Positions 42,818 to 51,914 of a DNA stretch of 64,000 nt are shown here, in pieces. The stretch spans positions 62,001-126,000 of the forward strand of contig NZ_KB898327.1 in the NCBI RefSeq assembly GCF_000377625.1, in the 5' to 3' direction. The notes beneath the pieces are model-generated. The model worked only from the letters and a program-made list of their open reading frames with translations. It was not told where the DNA came from and did not search any database. The position numbers were made by a program, and so were the translations under genes. Each line of letters starts with the position of its first letter. The first letter of the stretch is position 1. Origin of the DNA: Prevotella veroralis DSM 19559 = JCM 6290 (GTDB taxonomy: Bacteria; Bacteroidota; Bacteroidia; Bacteroidales; Bacteroidaceae).

Positions 42818-44098
42818 TTACTTATTCCTTTTATTCTTTAAAAACTCGTTGATAGCATCGTTCGTGTCCATGCGATTGCCTGCTTTATAAGCTATAACAA
42901 ATGCTTGAGGAAAGTCCTTTTTCAACTTCTCACGTAGGCGTGCTATCTCATTATAGTTAGTACTGTTACCTATTGTATATTTGTACCAAGATCCTTCTTG
43001 AATACATTCTATATCCTTATGACCTTTAAACTGTTCACAACCAGGGCGTAGTTGACGACTTGAAGCAATCACTTGAACCTTGAAAATAGGAGCATTAATG
43101 GGTGCACTTACCTTATTATCTTTCTTCGCATCAGTCTTTGTTTTGTTAGAAGAAGATACTGGAGTTTCTTTCTTCGGAGTCTCTTTTATCGTCTTCTTAG
43201 TAGGAACCTTTTTTGTAGATTGCGCCCTAGTGTTAGATGACACGAGGTTCGGTTGCCCCGAAGGAGGCACTGGCACCACCCTTGTAACACTAATCTTCCT
43301 ATTGTCAGCAGCCTTATATGGTACGACAATATGCGTGTCGTACATGTTCTTGTACTTAACGAAAGCATTGTAAATACCCTTTGCCATGGCATCAATACCA
43401 TCTGGACTATTTAAGAACTCCTCCTCATCTGCTGCAGTAATAAAGCCTAACTCTATCAGACAACTAGGCATATAGCTCTCACGTAACACCAAGAAACCAG
43501 CTTGGTGCACACCTTTATCAATGCGATTGGCACTAGAACACACCGAACGTTGTATCAATCTCGCCAGCTCAACACTCTTTTCCATGTTTGCATTCTGCAT
43601 GAACTCAAACATAATATAGCTCTCGGACGACTTCGGATCGAAGCCTTGATAAGTCTGTTGGTAGCCTTTCTCCATCGAAATAACCGAGTTCTCGCGCATC
43701 GCAACATCAAGGTTATCCTTCGCACGGTGCATACCTAAGGTATAAACTTGGAATCCCTTAGCATAATGACCGGGTACAACAGAGTTGGTGTGAACCGATA
43801 TAAAGAGGTCAGCCTTAGCCTTATTCGCTATATCCGCACGCTGATGTAGAGGAATAAAGACATCCGTCTTGCGTGTATAAATCACTTGCACGTCCGGTAA
43901 GTTTTGCTCCACATAACGTCCAAAAGCTAATGCTACGTTCAAATTGATGTCCTTCTCCTTTGATATAGCACCTAAAGCACCAGCGTCATGACCTCCATGA
44001 CCAGCATCAATAACAAGTGTGAAGCGTCCGTTCGTAGCCCATGAAGTGCCCACGAACAATACAAAGAAAACAATGAAAAGCGTTATTTTCTTAAACAT
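42818..44098 (-). CDS. N-acetylmuramoyl-L-alanine amidase with C-terminal SPOR-like domain
   Basis: A zinc amidase that cuts the peptide from the glycan in peptidoglycan, 426 residues. It has a signal peptide (MFKKITLFIVFFVLFVGTSW to ATNG). The Amidase_3 domain shows zinc ligands in VIDAGHGGHDAGALG (His), the Glu of KDINLNVALAF, the His of DLFISVHTNSV, and the catalytic Glu in SCLIELGFIT. A Lys/Thr/Pro-rich linker of about 80 residues follows. The C-terminal part (FKVQVIASSRQLRPGCEQFK, WYKYTIGNSTNYNEIARLRE) looks like a peptidoglycan-binding SPOR domain, which directs such enzymes to the septum. A promoter box lies at 44117-44124; the MCE gene follows. Confidence 0.93.
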   Translation of the reverse strand: MFKKITLFIVFFVLFVGTSWATNGRFTLVIDAGHGGHDAGALGAISKEKDINLNVALAFGRYVEQNLPDVQVIYTRKTDVFIPLHQRADIANKAKADLFISVHTNSVVPGHYAKGFQVYTLGMHRAKDNLDVAMRENSVISMEKGYQQTYQGFDPKSSESYIMFEFMQNANMEKSVELARLIQRSVCSSANRIDKGVHQAGFLVLRESYMPSCLIELGFITAADEEEFLNSPDGIDAMAKGIYNAFVKYKNMYDTHIVVPYKAADNRKISVTRVVPVPPSGQPNLVSSNTRAQSTKKVPTKKTIKETPKKETPVSSSNKTKTDAKKDNKVSAPINAPIFKVQVIASSRQLRPGCEQFKGHKDIECIQEGSWYKYTIGNSTNYNEIARLREKLKKDFPQAFVIAYKAGNRMDTNDAINEFLKNKRNK

Positions 44099-44116
44099 AC
44101 TTAATTATTTAGAGAG

Positions 44117-44124
44117 CAAAGGTA
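44117..44124 (-). promoter_or_regulatory. -7 box TACCTTTG for the amidase-MCE pair
   Basis: Reads TACCTTTG on the minus strand, 19 bp upstream of the amidase ATG, so the leader is short. It lies between the amidase and folB genes, indicating separate transcription from folB. Confidence 0.6.
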
Positions 44125-44150
44125 CGGTTTTTCATTTGGAAACCATGGTT

Positions 44151-44537
44151 CTAATCCTTGGTTTTATCATTTATTAAGTGTAATTCAACGCCTGTGCTAT
44201 CACAATCCGCGCCCATCGGTGGATTCTTTTTCACCAACTTTAAGTCTATACTCTCCAGCCGCTTGTATCGGGCACACAACTCTTTTACAATCTTTCCAGC
44301 TGCTGCTTCCAACAGTTTCGAAGGTTGCTTCATCACTTCTGAAACGACATTGAACACATCAGCATAGTTCAATGTATCATCAACAGCATCGCTCTCCATG
44401 GCTGCAGCAAAGGGATAACCCAATCTGAGATCAAGCACATAATCATTCCCAACAACCTGCTCTTGTTCTCCAACTCCTATAAAGGCATGATATTGAAGAC
44501 CCTGTAAAAGAATATAAGTAGACGTTAATTCCATCAT
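44151..44537 (-). CDS. folB: dihydroneopterin aldolase
   Basis: A 128-residue enzyme of folate synthesis that splits 7,8-dihydroneopterin to the hydroxymethyl pterin and glycolaldehyde. Typical FolB segments are ILLQGLQYHAFIGVGEQEQV near the N-terminus, the substrate-region DDTLNYADVFNVV, LLEAAAGKIVKELCARY with the conserved Glu, and LKLVKKNPPMGADCDSTGVE, where the Lys-Lys/Pro-Pro motif is catalytic. There are two consecutive Met codons at the start; either is possible. It forms an octamer in studied species. It is flanked by the amidase and ribonucleotide reductase genes on the same strand but is separated from the latter by 72 bp. Confidence 0.92.
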   Translation of the reverse strand: MMELTSTYILLQGLQYHAFIGVGEQEQVVGNDYVLDLRLGYPFAAAMESDAVDDTLNYADVFNVVSEVMKQPSKLLEAAAGKIVKELCARYKRLESIDLKLVKKNPPMGADCDSTGVELHLINDKTKD

Positions 44538-44609
44538 TAAACATTAGTTTTAAAGATAAAAAGAAGGTGCATTAAATGCCTTATAAGCACTTAATACACC
44601 CCCATAAGA

Positions 44610-47210
44610 TTATCCACAACGAGAAGCACCACAATTGGTACAAATCAAGCAACCCTCCTGATAAACAAGAGTCTCCTGTCCGCAAACAGGGCAACGGAGC
44701 CCTGAAGCCTTCGTGCCATCGGTTACGTACTTCTTCAAAGCACGCTCCACACCATTCTTCCAAGTGTTAATACTCTCGTTCTTAAGCTGCAATGAGCCTA
44801 CAAGCTTTATGACATGGTCTATCGGCATACGGTAACGAAGCACACCAGAGATGAGCTTTGCATAGTTCCAATACTCTGGATTGAACTTCTCCGACAGCCC
44901 TTCAACAGTCGTCTTATAGCCTCGCTTATTCTCAAACTGGAAGTCATAACGATGGCTACCATCCTCTGCTGTCTGCTTGATGATCTTTCCCTTGGTAACA
45001 CTCTTTGGTAAGGCGATACCTTCCTCATCGTCTTGAAGACCCGTAAAGATCTCGTATGGATAACCATCCAACAGCCCAACAAAAGCCACCCACTTCTCCT
45101 TGTTATTCTGAAAACGTACCACATCGCACTCAAGTTCCTTAGGTCGAACCTCCACTACTTGCGGTCGGTTGCATACATGCTCATGGTGTTCTTCTGCTGA
45201 AGTAAGGTCTTTCACCTTCTCCTCCTCGGCTGTATTAGTCTCCTTCTTCTTATCTTTCTTCGATACAGATATCATCACTCCGGACCTGCTACCATCACGA
45301 TATATGGTGCAGCCTTTGCATCCGCTGCGCCAAGCCTCAACGTATAACTTGTTGACAAGAGCCTCATCAACGTTGTTAGGGAGGTTCACTGTAACCGAAA
45401 TGGAGTGGTCAACCCACTTCTGAATAGCACCTTGCATGCGTACTTTCATCAGCCAGTCAACATCGTTGGCAGTAGCTTTATAATAAGGTGAACGCTTTAC
45501 CAACGCATCAATCTCCTCTTGGCTGTACTTCTTTCGGGTATCAATTCCATTCACTTCCATCCATGTTAGGAACTTACGATGGTACACGATGTACTCTTCG
45601 AAGGAATCTCCAACCTCATCAACAAAGTCTACATGCACATCAGCATCATTTGGATTCACCTTTCGGCGACGCTTATAAACAGGCATAAAGACGGGTTCTA
45701 TGCCCGAAGTAGTTTGTGTCATTAAGGACGTAGTACCGGTTGGAGCAATCGTTAAACAGGCTATATTGCGACGCCCGTAACGTATCATCTCCTCATAAAG
45801 TTGTGCATCAGCTTCCTTCAAGCGGAGTATGAAGGGGTTATGCTCCTCACGCTTTGCATCATAGATAGCAAAGGCTCCGCGCTCCTCTGCCATTCGAACG
45901 GAAGAACGATAAGCATTCAATGCCAACGCACGATGAACACTAACAGAGAAGTCGGTAGCCTCTTGTGTTCCATAACGCAGACCCATTGCTGCTATCATGT
46001 CACCTTCGGCAGTTATGCCCACTCCCGTTCGACGACCTTTACCGCTCTTATCCTTTATCTTCTCCCAAAGATGGTACTCGGCTTCCTTCACTTCATCAAC
46101 TTGTGGGTCGCTCTTAACCTTTTCCATGATAAGATCAATCTTCTCCATCTCGAGGTCAACGATATCATCCATGATACGTTGCGCTAGCTGTGCATGCTTG
46201 CTAAAGAGGTCGAAGTCGAAGCGAGCATGGTCTGTGAACGGGTCTACAACATAGGAGTATAGATTCAACGAGAGCAATCGACAGCTATCATAAGGGCACA
46301 AAGGAATCTCACCGCAAGGGTTAGTAGAGACTGTGCGGAAGCCTAAGTCGGCATAACAATCAGGTATGCTCTCACGGATAATTGTATCCCAAAAGAGCAC
46401 ACCAGGCTCTGCGCTCTTCCAAGCATTATGCACAATCTTCTCCCAAAGAGCCTTTGCTGAAACCTTCTTAGTGCACTTTGGCTCCATAGAATCTATTGGG
46501 AACTGCTGCTCATAAGGCTTATCATCAATGGCAGCACGCATGAACTCATCCGTAATCTTTACTGACACGTTAGCCCCAGTGACCTTTCCTTCCTCCATCT
46601 TAGCGTCTATGAACGCCTCAGAGTCTGGGTGTTTAATACTCACAGAGAGCATCAATGCACCACGACGACCATCCTGTGCAACCTCCCTTGTACTATTGGA
46701 GTAGCGTTCCATGAAAGGGACAAGTCCAGTAGAGGTAAGGGCAGAGTTATGGACTGGTGAGCCCTTTGGACGAATGTGACTTAGGTCATGACCAACGCCT
46801 CCACGGCGTTTCATCAGTTGAACCTGCTCTTCGTCTATACGCATGATAGCCCCATAAGAATCGGCATCACCATCTAATCCAATCACAAAACAGTTGGATA
46901 ACGATGCTATCTGATGGTCATTACCGATTCCAGTCATCGGACTTCCAGCTGGAATAATGTACCGGAAATGATCCAAAAGATTGAATATCTCTTCCTCTGT
47001 TAAGGGGTTCTTATACTTGTGTTCGATACGAGCTATCTCCTTGGCAATACGTCTGTGCATCTGCTCTGGAGACTTCTCATAAATGTTACCAAGGCTATCC
47101 TTCATGGCATACTTGTTCACCCATACACGAGCGGCAAGCTCATCTCCATTGAAGTAAGCTAATGAAGTCTGATAGACCTCATCGAATGAGTAAGTTTGAT
47201 TAGTTACCAT
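44610..47210 (-). CDS. nrdJ: adenosylcobalamin-dependent (class II) ribonucleotide reductase
   Basis: Reduces ribonucleotides to deoxyribonucleotides using a B12-generated radical, so it works with or without oxygen. 866 residues from ATG at 47210 (MVTNQTYSFDEVYQ). The reading upstream to 47318 crosses the divergent promoter and is rejected. Diagnostic parts: SLSNCFVIGLDGDADSYGAI, MKRRGGVGHDLSHIRPKGSP, VSTNPCGEIPLCPYDSCRLL with the active-site Cys, CLTIAPTGTTSLMTQTTSGI, EPVFMPVYKRRRKVNPND, and a C-terminal zinc ribbon (CPVCGQETL and CTNCGASRCG) that carries the redox cysteines. It implies dependence on cobalamin. It diverges from the nitroreductase gene. Confidence 0.96.
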   Translation of the reverse strand: MVTNQTYSFDEVYQTSLAYFNGDELAARVWVNKYAMKDSLGNIYEKSPEQMHRRIAKEIARIEHKYKNPLTEEEIFNLLDHFRYIIPAGSPMTGIGNDHQIASLSNCFVIGLDGDADSYGAIMRIDEEQVQLMKRRGGVGHDLSHIRPKGSPVHNSALTSTGLVPFMERYSNSTREVAQDGRRGALMLSVSIKHPDSEAFIDAKMEEGKVTGANVSVKITDEFMRAAIDDKPYEQQFPIDSMEPKCTKKVSAKALWEKIVHNAWKSAEPGVLFWDTIIRESIPDCYADLGFRTVSTNPCGEIPLCPYDSCRLLSLNLYSYVVDPFTDHARFDFDLFSKHAQLAQRIMDDIVDLEMEKIDLIMEKVKSDPQVDEVKEAEYHLWEKIKDKSGKGRRTGVGITAEGDMIAAMGLRYGTQEATDFSVSVHRALALNAYRSSVRMAEERGAFAIYDAKREEHNPFILRLKEADAQLYEEMIRYGRRNIACLTIAPTGTTSLMTQTTSGIEPVFMPVYKRRRKVNPNDADVHVDFVDEVGDSFEEYIVYHRKFLTWMEVNGIDTRKKYSQEEIDALVKRSPYYKATANDVDWLMKVRMQGAIQKWVDHSISVTVNLPNNVDEALVNKLYVEAWRSGCKGCTIYRDGSRSGVMISVSKKDKKKETNTAEEEKVKDLTSAEEHHEHVCNRPQVVEVRPKELECDVVRFQNNKEKWVAFVGLLDGYPYEIFTGLQDDEEGIALPKSVTKGKIIKQTAEDGSHRYDFQFENKRGYKTTVEGLSEKFNPEYWNYAKLISGVLRYRMPIDHVIKLVGSLQLKNESINTWKNGVERALKKYVTDGTKASGLRCPVCGQETLVYQEGCLICTNCGASRCG

Positions 47211-47276
47211 TGTCCTTTTTAGAAAATTAACGACTGCGAAGTTACGAATTGTTTTCTTAATTCTAAAACATTTGCT

Positions 47277-47284
47277 TAACTTTG
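47277..47284 (+). promoter_or_regulatory. -7 box TAACTTTG for the nitroreductase gene
   Basis: Reads TAACTTTG, 20 bp ahead of the ATG at 47305, in the 94-bp divergent gap with nrdJ. It overlaps a TTG at 47272-47274 that could start a longer frame, which is therefore rejected. On the other strand TAACTTCG near 47237 is a weaker candidate for nrdJ. Confidence 0.55.
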
Positions 47285-47304
47285 TCGAAACAAAGTTATT
47301 AGCA

Positions 47305-48045
47305 ATGGAAACTATCAATTCAAGAAGAACTATAAGACGATATTCTCAAGAGGATGTATCGGATGACTTGTTAAGAGAACTCCTATCGGTTGCAGAGAGA
47401 ACACCAACTATGGGCAACCTGCAACTCTATTCGGTCGTTATCACCCGAAGCCCAGAAATGAAGAAGAAGATCGCTCCGGCACACTTCAATCAACCTATGG
47501 TTACGGAAGCTCCAGCCGTTCTAACCTTCTGTGCAGACTATCGCCGAACAACCTTATGGGCGACACAAAGGAAAGGAACACCCGGTTATGACAACTTCTT
47601 ATCATTCCTAAATGCGGCGACAGATGCCCTTCTTTATTGCCAAACTTTCTGTAATCTCGCTGAAGAAAGGGGCTTGGGAACCTGCTTTCTGGGCACTACG
47701 CTCTATAGTCCAAAAGCGTTAATTGAAGCACTCGAATTGCCTCGTTTGGTCATGCCGGTTGCTACTATCACCTTGGGATGGGCTGCTGAAACACCCGAGC
47801 AGACCGATCGTTTGCCATTGAAGAGTATTATTCACAATGAGACTTACAACGATTATACGCCCGAGAGAATAGACGAGTTTTACACGCAAAAGGAGAACTT
47901 GAAAGAGAATAAAGACTTCGTTGAGCTGAACAAGAAAGAAACACTTGCACAGGTATATACCGATATTCGTTATACAAAGAAGGACAATGAGGCTATGTCT
48001 GTGGGCTTGCTTGAAGCACTAAGACAGCAGGGGTTCCTCCCGTGA
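47305..48045 (+). CDS. nitroreductase family flavoprotein
   Basis: A 246-residue FMN-dependent NAD(P)H oxidoreductase. METINSRRTIRRYSQEDVSD at the N-terminus contains the FMN phosphate-binding RRTIRRY; VAERTPTMGNLQLYSVVITR and NLAEERGLGTCFLGTTLYSP are flavin-site segments, and MPVATITLGWAAETPEQTDR matches the end of the core domain. A C-terminal extension of about 50 residues (ENLKENKDFVELNKKETLAQ and on) is of the type seen in NfsA/FRP-like members. Natural substrates of the family include quinones, nitroaromatics and flavins; the one used here is unknown. Divergent from nrdJ; followed by a strong terminator. Confidence 0.9.
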   Translation: METINSRRTIRRYSQEDVSDDLLRELLSVAERTPTMGNLQLYSVVITRSPEMKKKIAPAHFNQPMVTEAPAVLTFCADYRRTTLWATQRKGTPGYDNFLSFLNAATDALLYCQTFCNLAEERGLGTCFLGTTLYSPKALIEALELPRLVMPVATITLGWAAETPEQTDRLPLKSIIHNETYNDYTPERIDEFYTQKENLKENKDFVELNKKETLAQVYTDIRYTKKDNEAMSVGLLEALRQQGFLP

Positions 48046-48071
48046 CATATGTCATTTTCCACTGACTATAA

Positions 48072-48117
48072 AAAAAACCACAGTTTTAGCACAAGAAATG
48101 CGAAACTGTGGTTTTTT
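48072..48117. terminator. bidirectional terminator, 15-bp stem
   Basis: AAAAAACCACAGTTT (48072-48086) pairs perfectly with AAACTGTGGTTTTTT (48103-48117). A/T tracts on both sides serve both convergent genes. Confidence 0.92.
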
Positions 48118-48152
48118 CGTTTATTATAGCCCAATCAAAAGCGCACTATTTC

Positions 48153-50414
48153 TTATCTTACAACATATTTCTTATGATTTACGATATAGATACCCTTTGG
48201 TAATCCCTTCAAAGAGATTGCTTCTGTACGGATAATCTGTCCATCAAGACTATAAACCGTACCTCGTACCTCGTCATTACTTTCATCATTAACAGTAACA
48301 CCGTCAATAGCTGTGACAGTGTCCTCCTCTACACCATCAATGAAGAATCGTATAGTCTTTGCATACGTCTCAGAACCTGTTGCAATCCAGCAACGGAAAC
48401 CCATTATAGAAAGAGGATGCTGTGTAAAGTGCCACTTACCATCTTTTGAACCTAAAGCATAAGAGTTTGCAGGAACAATGCTATTAGTCTGCTTGATAAG
48501 TGAACCACAGAACTGCAACGTCTCATCTTTCGTTGTTGAAGAAGTAGCTTCATCCTTAATAACTCCACCGTAGTAATTAGATAGTTCTGAAGGTTTTTGC
48601 GTCAAAGACACATTATTTATAACATAGTAAGGAGCAGGAACCTCTATCCAAGAATTGTCTTTCAACTGCTTCCTATATGGGTCTTCACGCTCAATACCAG
48701 TCGGCTCCTTATCTGATTTGATAAGATAGAGTTCATTTGCCTTTATTGCCAAAGCATCGTCATTACTTAGATTTACACTCTCGAATTTGATACGGCTCTT
48801 TACCGTGTTGTGCTGTTTGGGATGCCAAGAGAGCTTGACATTCTCACCGAAAGCAGTCTTCACCTGACCTACTGTAAGATTGACAGGAAGCATAAGAGAA
48901 CACCAAATGCCTGGCTTCATCGTACGCTTCAGAATAAGTGTACCAGCATTAATAGGATCTACCTGAAGATCTATATAATTGTCACTTGTCTGATTTTCAT
49001 CCAATACAATATCATTATTGCCACAATACTGTAACTGTACATTATCCCAACAGGTCCAATCACGCTCATCTGTAGACCCCTGTATCTCTATACCAATATT
49101 TAGAATATCACCGTCATGCGGCACTTTCACTAATATTGTATTGTTGTATTTACCTTTATCAAATTCCTTTCCAGCCTTGACATAAGGACTCTCTACCGTA
49201 ACATTACCGACATTCTTTCCACCCTTATCTATTGCCAAGTCATCATCATTATAGACACGAAGTAAATCTTGTTTTGTATAAGTAAATTCCTGTCCAAATT
49301 CATTCAAACGAGCACTTACATTTGATATCGTAGCGTTTGATCCATTTACCTTTGCAAACAGCTTTGACACCATATGACTTCCATTCCCTCTATTGTAGAA
49401 GCCATTACAGGAAACCTTATACCAGCCTTTCTTTATTGTTTTGACAGACTGTGTAATTTTTCCATTAGCCTTATCATTATTACCTACATTACGGACATTA
49501 GCTGTTGTATAGCCTGCAAATTGTGCCATATAATAGTTACTTGATATAGCACCATTTCCTACATAGTAAGTATAATCCTTCGAATCTGGCTTAAAAATAT
49601 AAGGTATTTCTTTCCCTTTACTATTTTTTGCATATGACCATGTGAGACCATCACTTGCTTTCCAATGATCTACATAGACATTACCACGTTCAAAATTTTG
49701 GTCATAAATGAGGAATGTTGCATCTGATGGAGCTTCATTTGAAGCATATGTATCCTTAAAAGCATCTTTCAAGTCTTGCTTCGTAACAAACTTCCATTTA
49801 CTGTATTTATTGTTAGGAGTATGGGGATATTCAATATCATAAGTTTTCCCATTACTTGCAGATGCCATTGTAAGATAAATATCACCATTCATACCAGCAC
49901 GTTCCTCATCATTATTACAATAGATGTAATAGGTATTGTTACCATCACTTGTTTTCTCAATCTTCCACTCTAGAATACCATTCTTATGTTTAGTATGAGT
50001 AAAATCATCCGTCCAATCTACTCCTCTGTCAACATATACCCGATTATAATTGATTGGATTCTTTGGCCCTGGAGTGTCCATCTGACGTCCGAAAGCAATA
50101 TACTTTCCCTCCGTCGTAACCAATGGACCTGTCATTGTGTAAGTATTTGGTATCGTCGAACGTTGTACATAGGTTGTCATTCCCACATTAAAACCTATCA
50201 CAACTGTTCCCCAATAGCTACCCGTATTGAGAAATTTACCAGTACCAACATTATAGAGATATACTGTCCCCATATCATCTGTCTTATCAACTATATTTTC
50301 AAGTGGATTACCTTTCCATAAATGATGTTCATCTTGTCCTTGTGCTTTTACACTAACATGAACCAACAAACCTACTACGACTAGAATAGTCGTTAATGTA
50401 AAACGTCTTACCAT
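48153..50414 (-). CDS. large secreted surface protein with C-terminal sorting-type tail
   Basis: I do not recognise a characterised function. From ATG at 50414 it has 753 residues: signal peptide (MVRRFTLTTILVVVGLLVHV to SVKA), a N-terminal region of about 220 residues with VYLYNVGTGKFLNTGSYWGT (a ricin/lectin-like phrase common in Prevotella surface proteins), then beta-rich domains including YDQNFERGNVYVDHWKASDG and TILVKVPHDGDILNIGIEIQ. The end RGTVYSLDGQIIRTEAISLK followed by GLPKGIYIVNHKKYVVR is the form of C-terminal domains sorted by the type IX secretion system. The longer frame to 50471 overlaps the upstream gene and lacks a signal. It lies 20 bp after the small Asp-rich gene, so both are likely one operon. 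Confidence 0.78.
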   Translation of the reverse strand: MVRRFTLTTILVVVGLLVHVSVKAQGQDEHHLWKGNPLENIVDKTDDMGTVYLYNVGTGKFLNTGSYWGTVVIGFNVGMTTYVQRSTIPNTYTMTGPLVTTEGKYIAFGRQMDTPGPKNPINYNRVYVDRGVDWTDDFTHTKHKNGILEWKIEKTSDGNNTYYIYCNNDEERAGMNGDIYLTMASASNGKTYDIEYPHTPNNKYSKWKFVTKQDLKDAFKDTYASNEAPSDATFLIYDQNFERGNVYVDHWKASDGLTWSYAKNSKGKEIPYIFKPDSKDYTYYVGNGAISSNYYMAQFAGYTTANVRNVGNNDKANGKITQSVKTIKKGWYKVSCNGFYNRGNGSHMVSKLFAKVNGSNATISNVSARLNEFGQEFTYTKQDLLRVYNDDDLAIDKGGKNVGNVTVESPYVKAGKEFDKGKYNNTILVKVPHDGDILNIGIEIQGSTDERDWTCWDNVQLQYCGNNDIVLDENQTSDNYIDLQVDPINAGTLILKRTMKPGIWCSLMLPVNLTVGQVKTAFGENVKLSWHPKQHNTVKSRIKFESVNLSNDDALAIKANELYLIKSDKEPTGIEREDPYRKQLKDNSWIEVPAPYYVINNVSLTQKPSELSNYYGGVIKDEATSSTTKDETLQFCGSLIKQTNSIVPANSYALGSKDGKWHFTQHPLSIMGFRCWIATGSETYAKTIRFFIDGVEEDTVTAIDGVTVNDESNDEVRGTVYSLDGQIIRTEAISLKGLPKGIYIVNHKKYVVR

Positions 50415-50434
50415 TTTCCTTTTCTGTTTAATAA

Positions 50435-50665
50435 TTAGTTCCCCCAAACATCTAGATCTGCATTGTCCCATGGTGTATTTGGTTTCGCGCCGATACCACC
50501 ATCAGGATCTCCTGGGATAATACGCTCACTACCATTACCATGCTGTTCCGGGATGCCATCCCCATCATTGTCAATCTGCGAAGCACCAGGTAAGCATTGC
50601 ATCACATCATCAAAATTAAAAGCCATAACTTCTACATATGGCCTCAGATAATTTTTCTTCATCAT
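50435..50665 (-). CDS. small Asp/Gly-rich protein with a DxDxDG loop
   Basis: A 76-residue protein of unknown function. The N-terminus MMKKNYLRPYVEVMAFNFDD has no classical signal peptide but follows a pattern (MKK-Y-xP-xVEV) common to many short proteins in Bacteroidota genomes. The central IDNDGDGIPEQHGNG contains DNDGDGIPE, spaced like the calcium loop of EF-hand, dockerin or thrombospondin type 3 repeats. The tail PGDPDGGIGAKPNTPWDNAD ends in DVWGN. It lies directly upstream of a large surface protein gene, with a promoter-like box about 165 bp further upstream. It may be secreted or displayed together with that protein, or be a peptide precursor; neither can be shown here. Confidence 0.72.
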   Translation of the reverse strand: MMKKNYLRPYVEVMAFNFDDVMQCLPGASQIDNDGDGIPEQHGNGSERIIPGDPDGGIGAKPNTPWDNADLDVWGN

Positions 50666-50829
50666 TACTTATTAATTTTTTAGTACTATATTCTATATAA
50701 ACTCACGAGGAAAACTCACAAAAACTTAAATAAAATATTAGTCCATATAATGCCTTTAAGAACCCACTTTGTAGGACTGTATACTATACGGTACCCATCA
50801 AATCCTTTCAAAATTTAATAATATTAGTG

Positions 50830-50837
50830 CAAAGATA
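50830..50837 (-). promoter_or_regulatory. -7 box TATCTTTG for the small protein-surface protein unit
   Basis: Reads TATCTTTG on the minus strand, about 165 bp upstream of the ATG at 50665, so the leader is long. The 417-bp divergent gap 50666-51082 holds no other feature except the promoter at 51070. Confidence 0.5.
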
Positions 50838-51069
50838 ATAAAATTTATCTTCTTCCTCCATTAATTAAACCTATTTAATAAAAAAGATGTTGCATAAATA
50901 GCATTAAAAAGAAATCCTGATAAACACCACTTACTTGCAACGACAACATTCAAAAGAGTTATAGCATTTAAACATCTGCAATTCTTTCAGATTTAGTAAA
51001 ATCTATACTGCCATTTAAACAAATGATACATTACTGTGGTAGGAAATTGCGTATATTCATTATTTTCCC

Positions 51070-51077
51070 TAACTTTG
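51070..51077 (+). promoter_or_regulatory. promoter TTG-N20-TAACTTTG next to the GSCFA start
   Basis: TAACTTTG ends 5 bp before the ATG at 51083, with a TTG at about 20 bp upstream. Transcription would start at or close to the start codon. Confidence 0.6.
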
Positions 51078-51082
51078 CCAAT

Positions 51083-51913
51083 ATGAAATTTAGAACCATT
51101 GCCAATATTGCCAATCCAGTATTCAAATTAAGACCCTGCGAAAGAGTCCTCTTTGTGGGTTCTTGCTTTGCAGATAACATCGGGAAGCGATTCAAAGAGG
51201 AGAAGTTTCGCACGAAAGTCAACCCTTTTGGGGTGATGTATAACCCTGTTTCCATCCTTCACACAGTACGGAAACTATCCAATCAGGCGTTTGATATAGT
51301 GGTATTCACGCTTGGGACGAACCATGTCTACATAGAGAAAGCTACGGGAGAGATCGTGGATAATTGTCAAAAACGCCCTCAAAACCTTTTCAACGAACAG
51401 GAATTAACGATTGACGAATCGGCTAATGCCCTGCGTGAAGCCATCCATTTATTAAGGAAACAAAACCCAAATGTGAAGGTGATAGTGACTGTTAGTCCGA
51501 TAAGATATGCAAAATATGGCTTTCACGGGAGCCAGTTGTCAAAGGCTACATTGCTTTTGGCTGCAGACAAACTAGTACGAGAAGAAGGAGAGGCGGTCTA
51601 TTATTTCCCTGCTTACGAGATAGTGAATGATGAGCTGAGAGACTATCGCTTCTATAAAGCGGATATGTTACATCCTAACGAACAAGCCGTTGAATACATC
51701 TGGGAACGGCTCGTTGAGACTTGCTTCTCATCGGAAGCTAAGAAGTTTCTGGAGGCTTGGCGTCCTATTAAGGAGGCGTTAGGACATCGCCCATTCAATC
51801 CCGATTCGGAGACTTATCGGCTCTTTCTAAAGAAGACCAAAGAGAAAGCTCGACGCTTAAAACAGCTATATCCTGACCTAGAAATAGACGAAGAACAACT
51901 GAAACAATGCTGA
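51083..51913 (+). CDS. GSCFA domain protein
   Basis: A 276-residue member of the GSCFA family, named after the motif seen here as LFVGSCFADNIGKRF near residue 25. The family belongs to the SGNH/GDSL hydrolase-like fold: the GSCFA serine, a VFTLGTNHVYIEKATGE block and the late DMLHPNEQAVEYIWERL (Asp/His) resemble the catalytic blocks of such esterases. Function in Bacteroidota is unknown; a role in cell-envelope or capsule deacylation is possible. The ATG at 51083 is preferred over 51023 because the intervening codons cross the promoter box and the family core starts with MKFRT. The downstream Fur-family gene begins 1 bp after its stop. Confidence 0.9.
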   Translation: MKFRTIANIANPVFKLRPCERVLFVGSCFADNIGKRFKEEKFRTKVNPFGVMYNPVSILHTVRKLSNQAFDIVVFTLGTNHVYIEKATGEIVDNCQKRPQNLFNEQELTIDESANALREAIHLLRKQNPNVKVIVTVSPIRYAKYGFHGSQLSKATLLLAADKLVREEGEAVYYFPAYEIVNDELRDYRFYKADMLHPNEQAVEYIWERLVETCFSSEAKKFLEAWRPIKEALGHRPFNPDSETYRLFLKKTKEKARRLKQLYPDLEIDEEQLKQC

Positions 51914-51914
51914 T

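Noticed and set aside
45801-46187. Plus-strand frame opposite nrdJ
   Set aside because: A shadow of a well-conserved gene on the minus strand; no family-like sequence or promoter.
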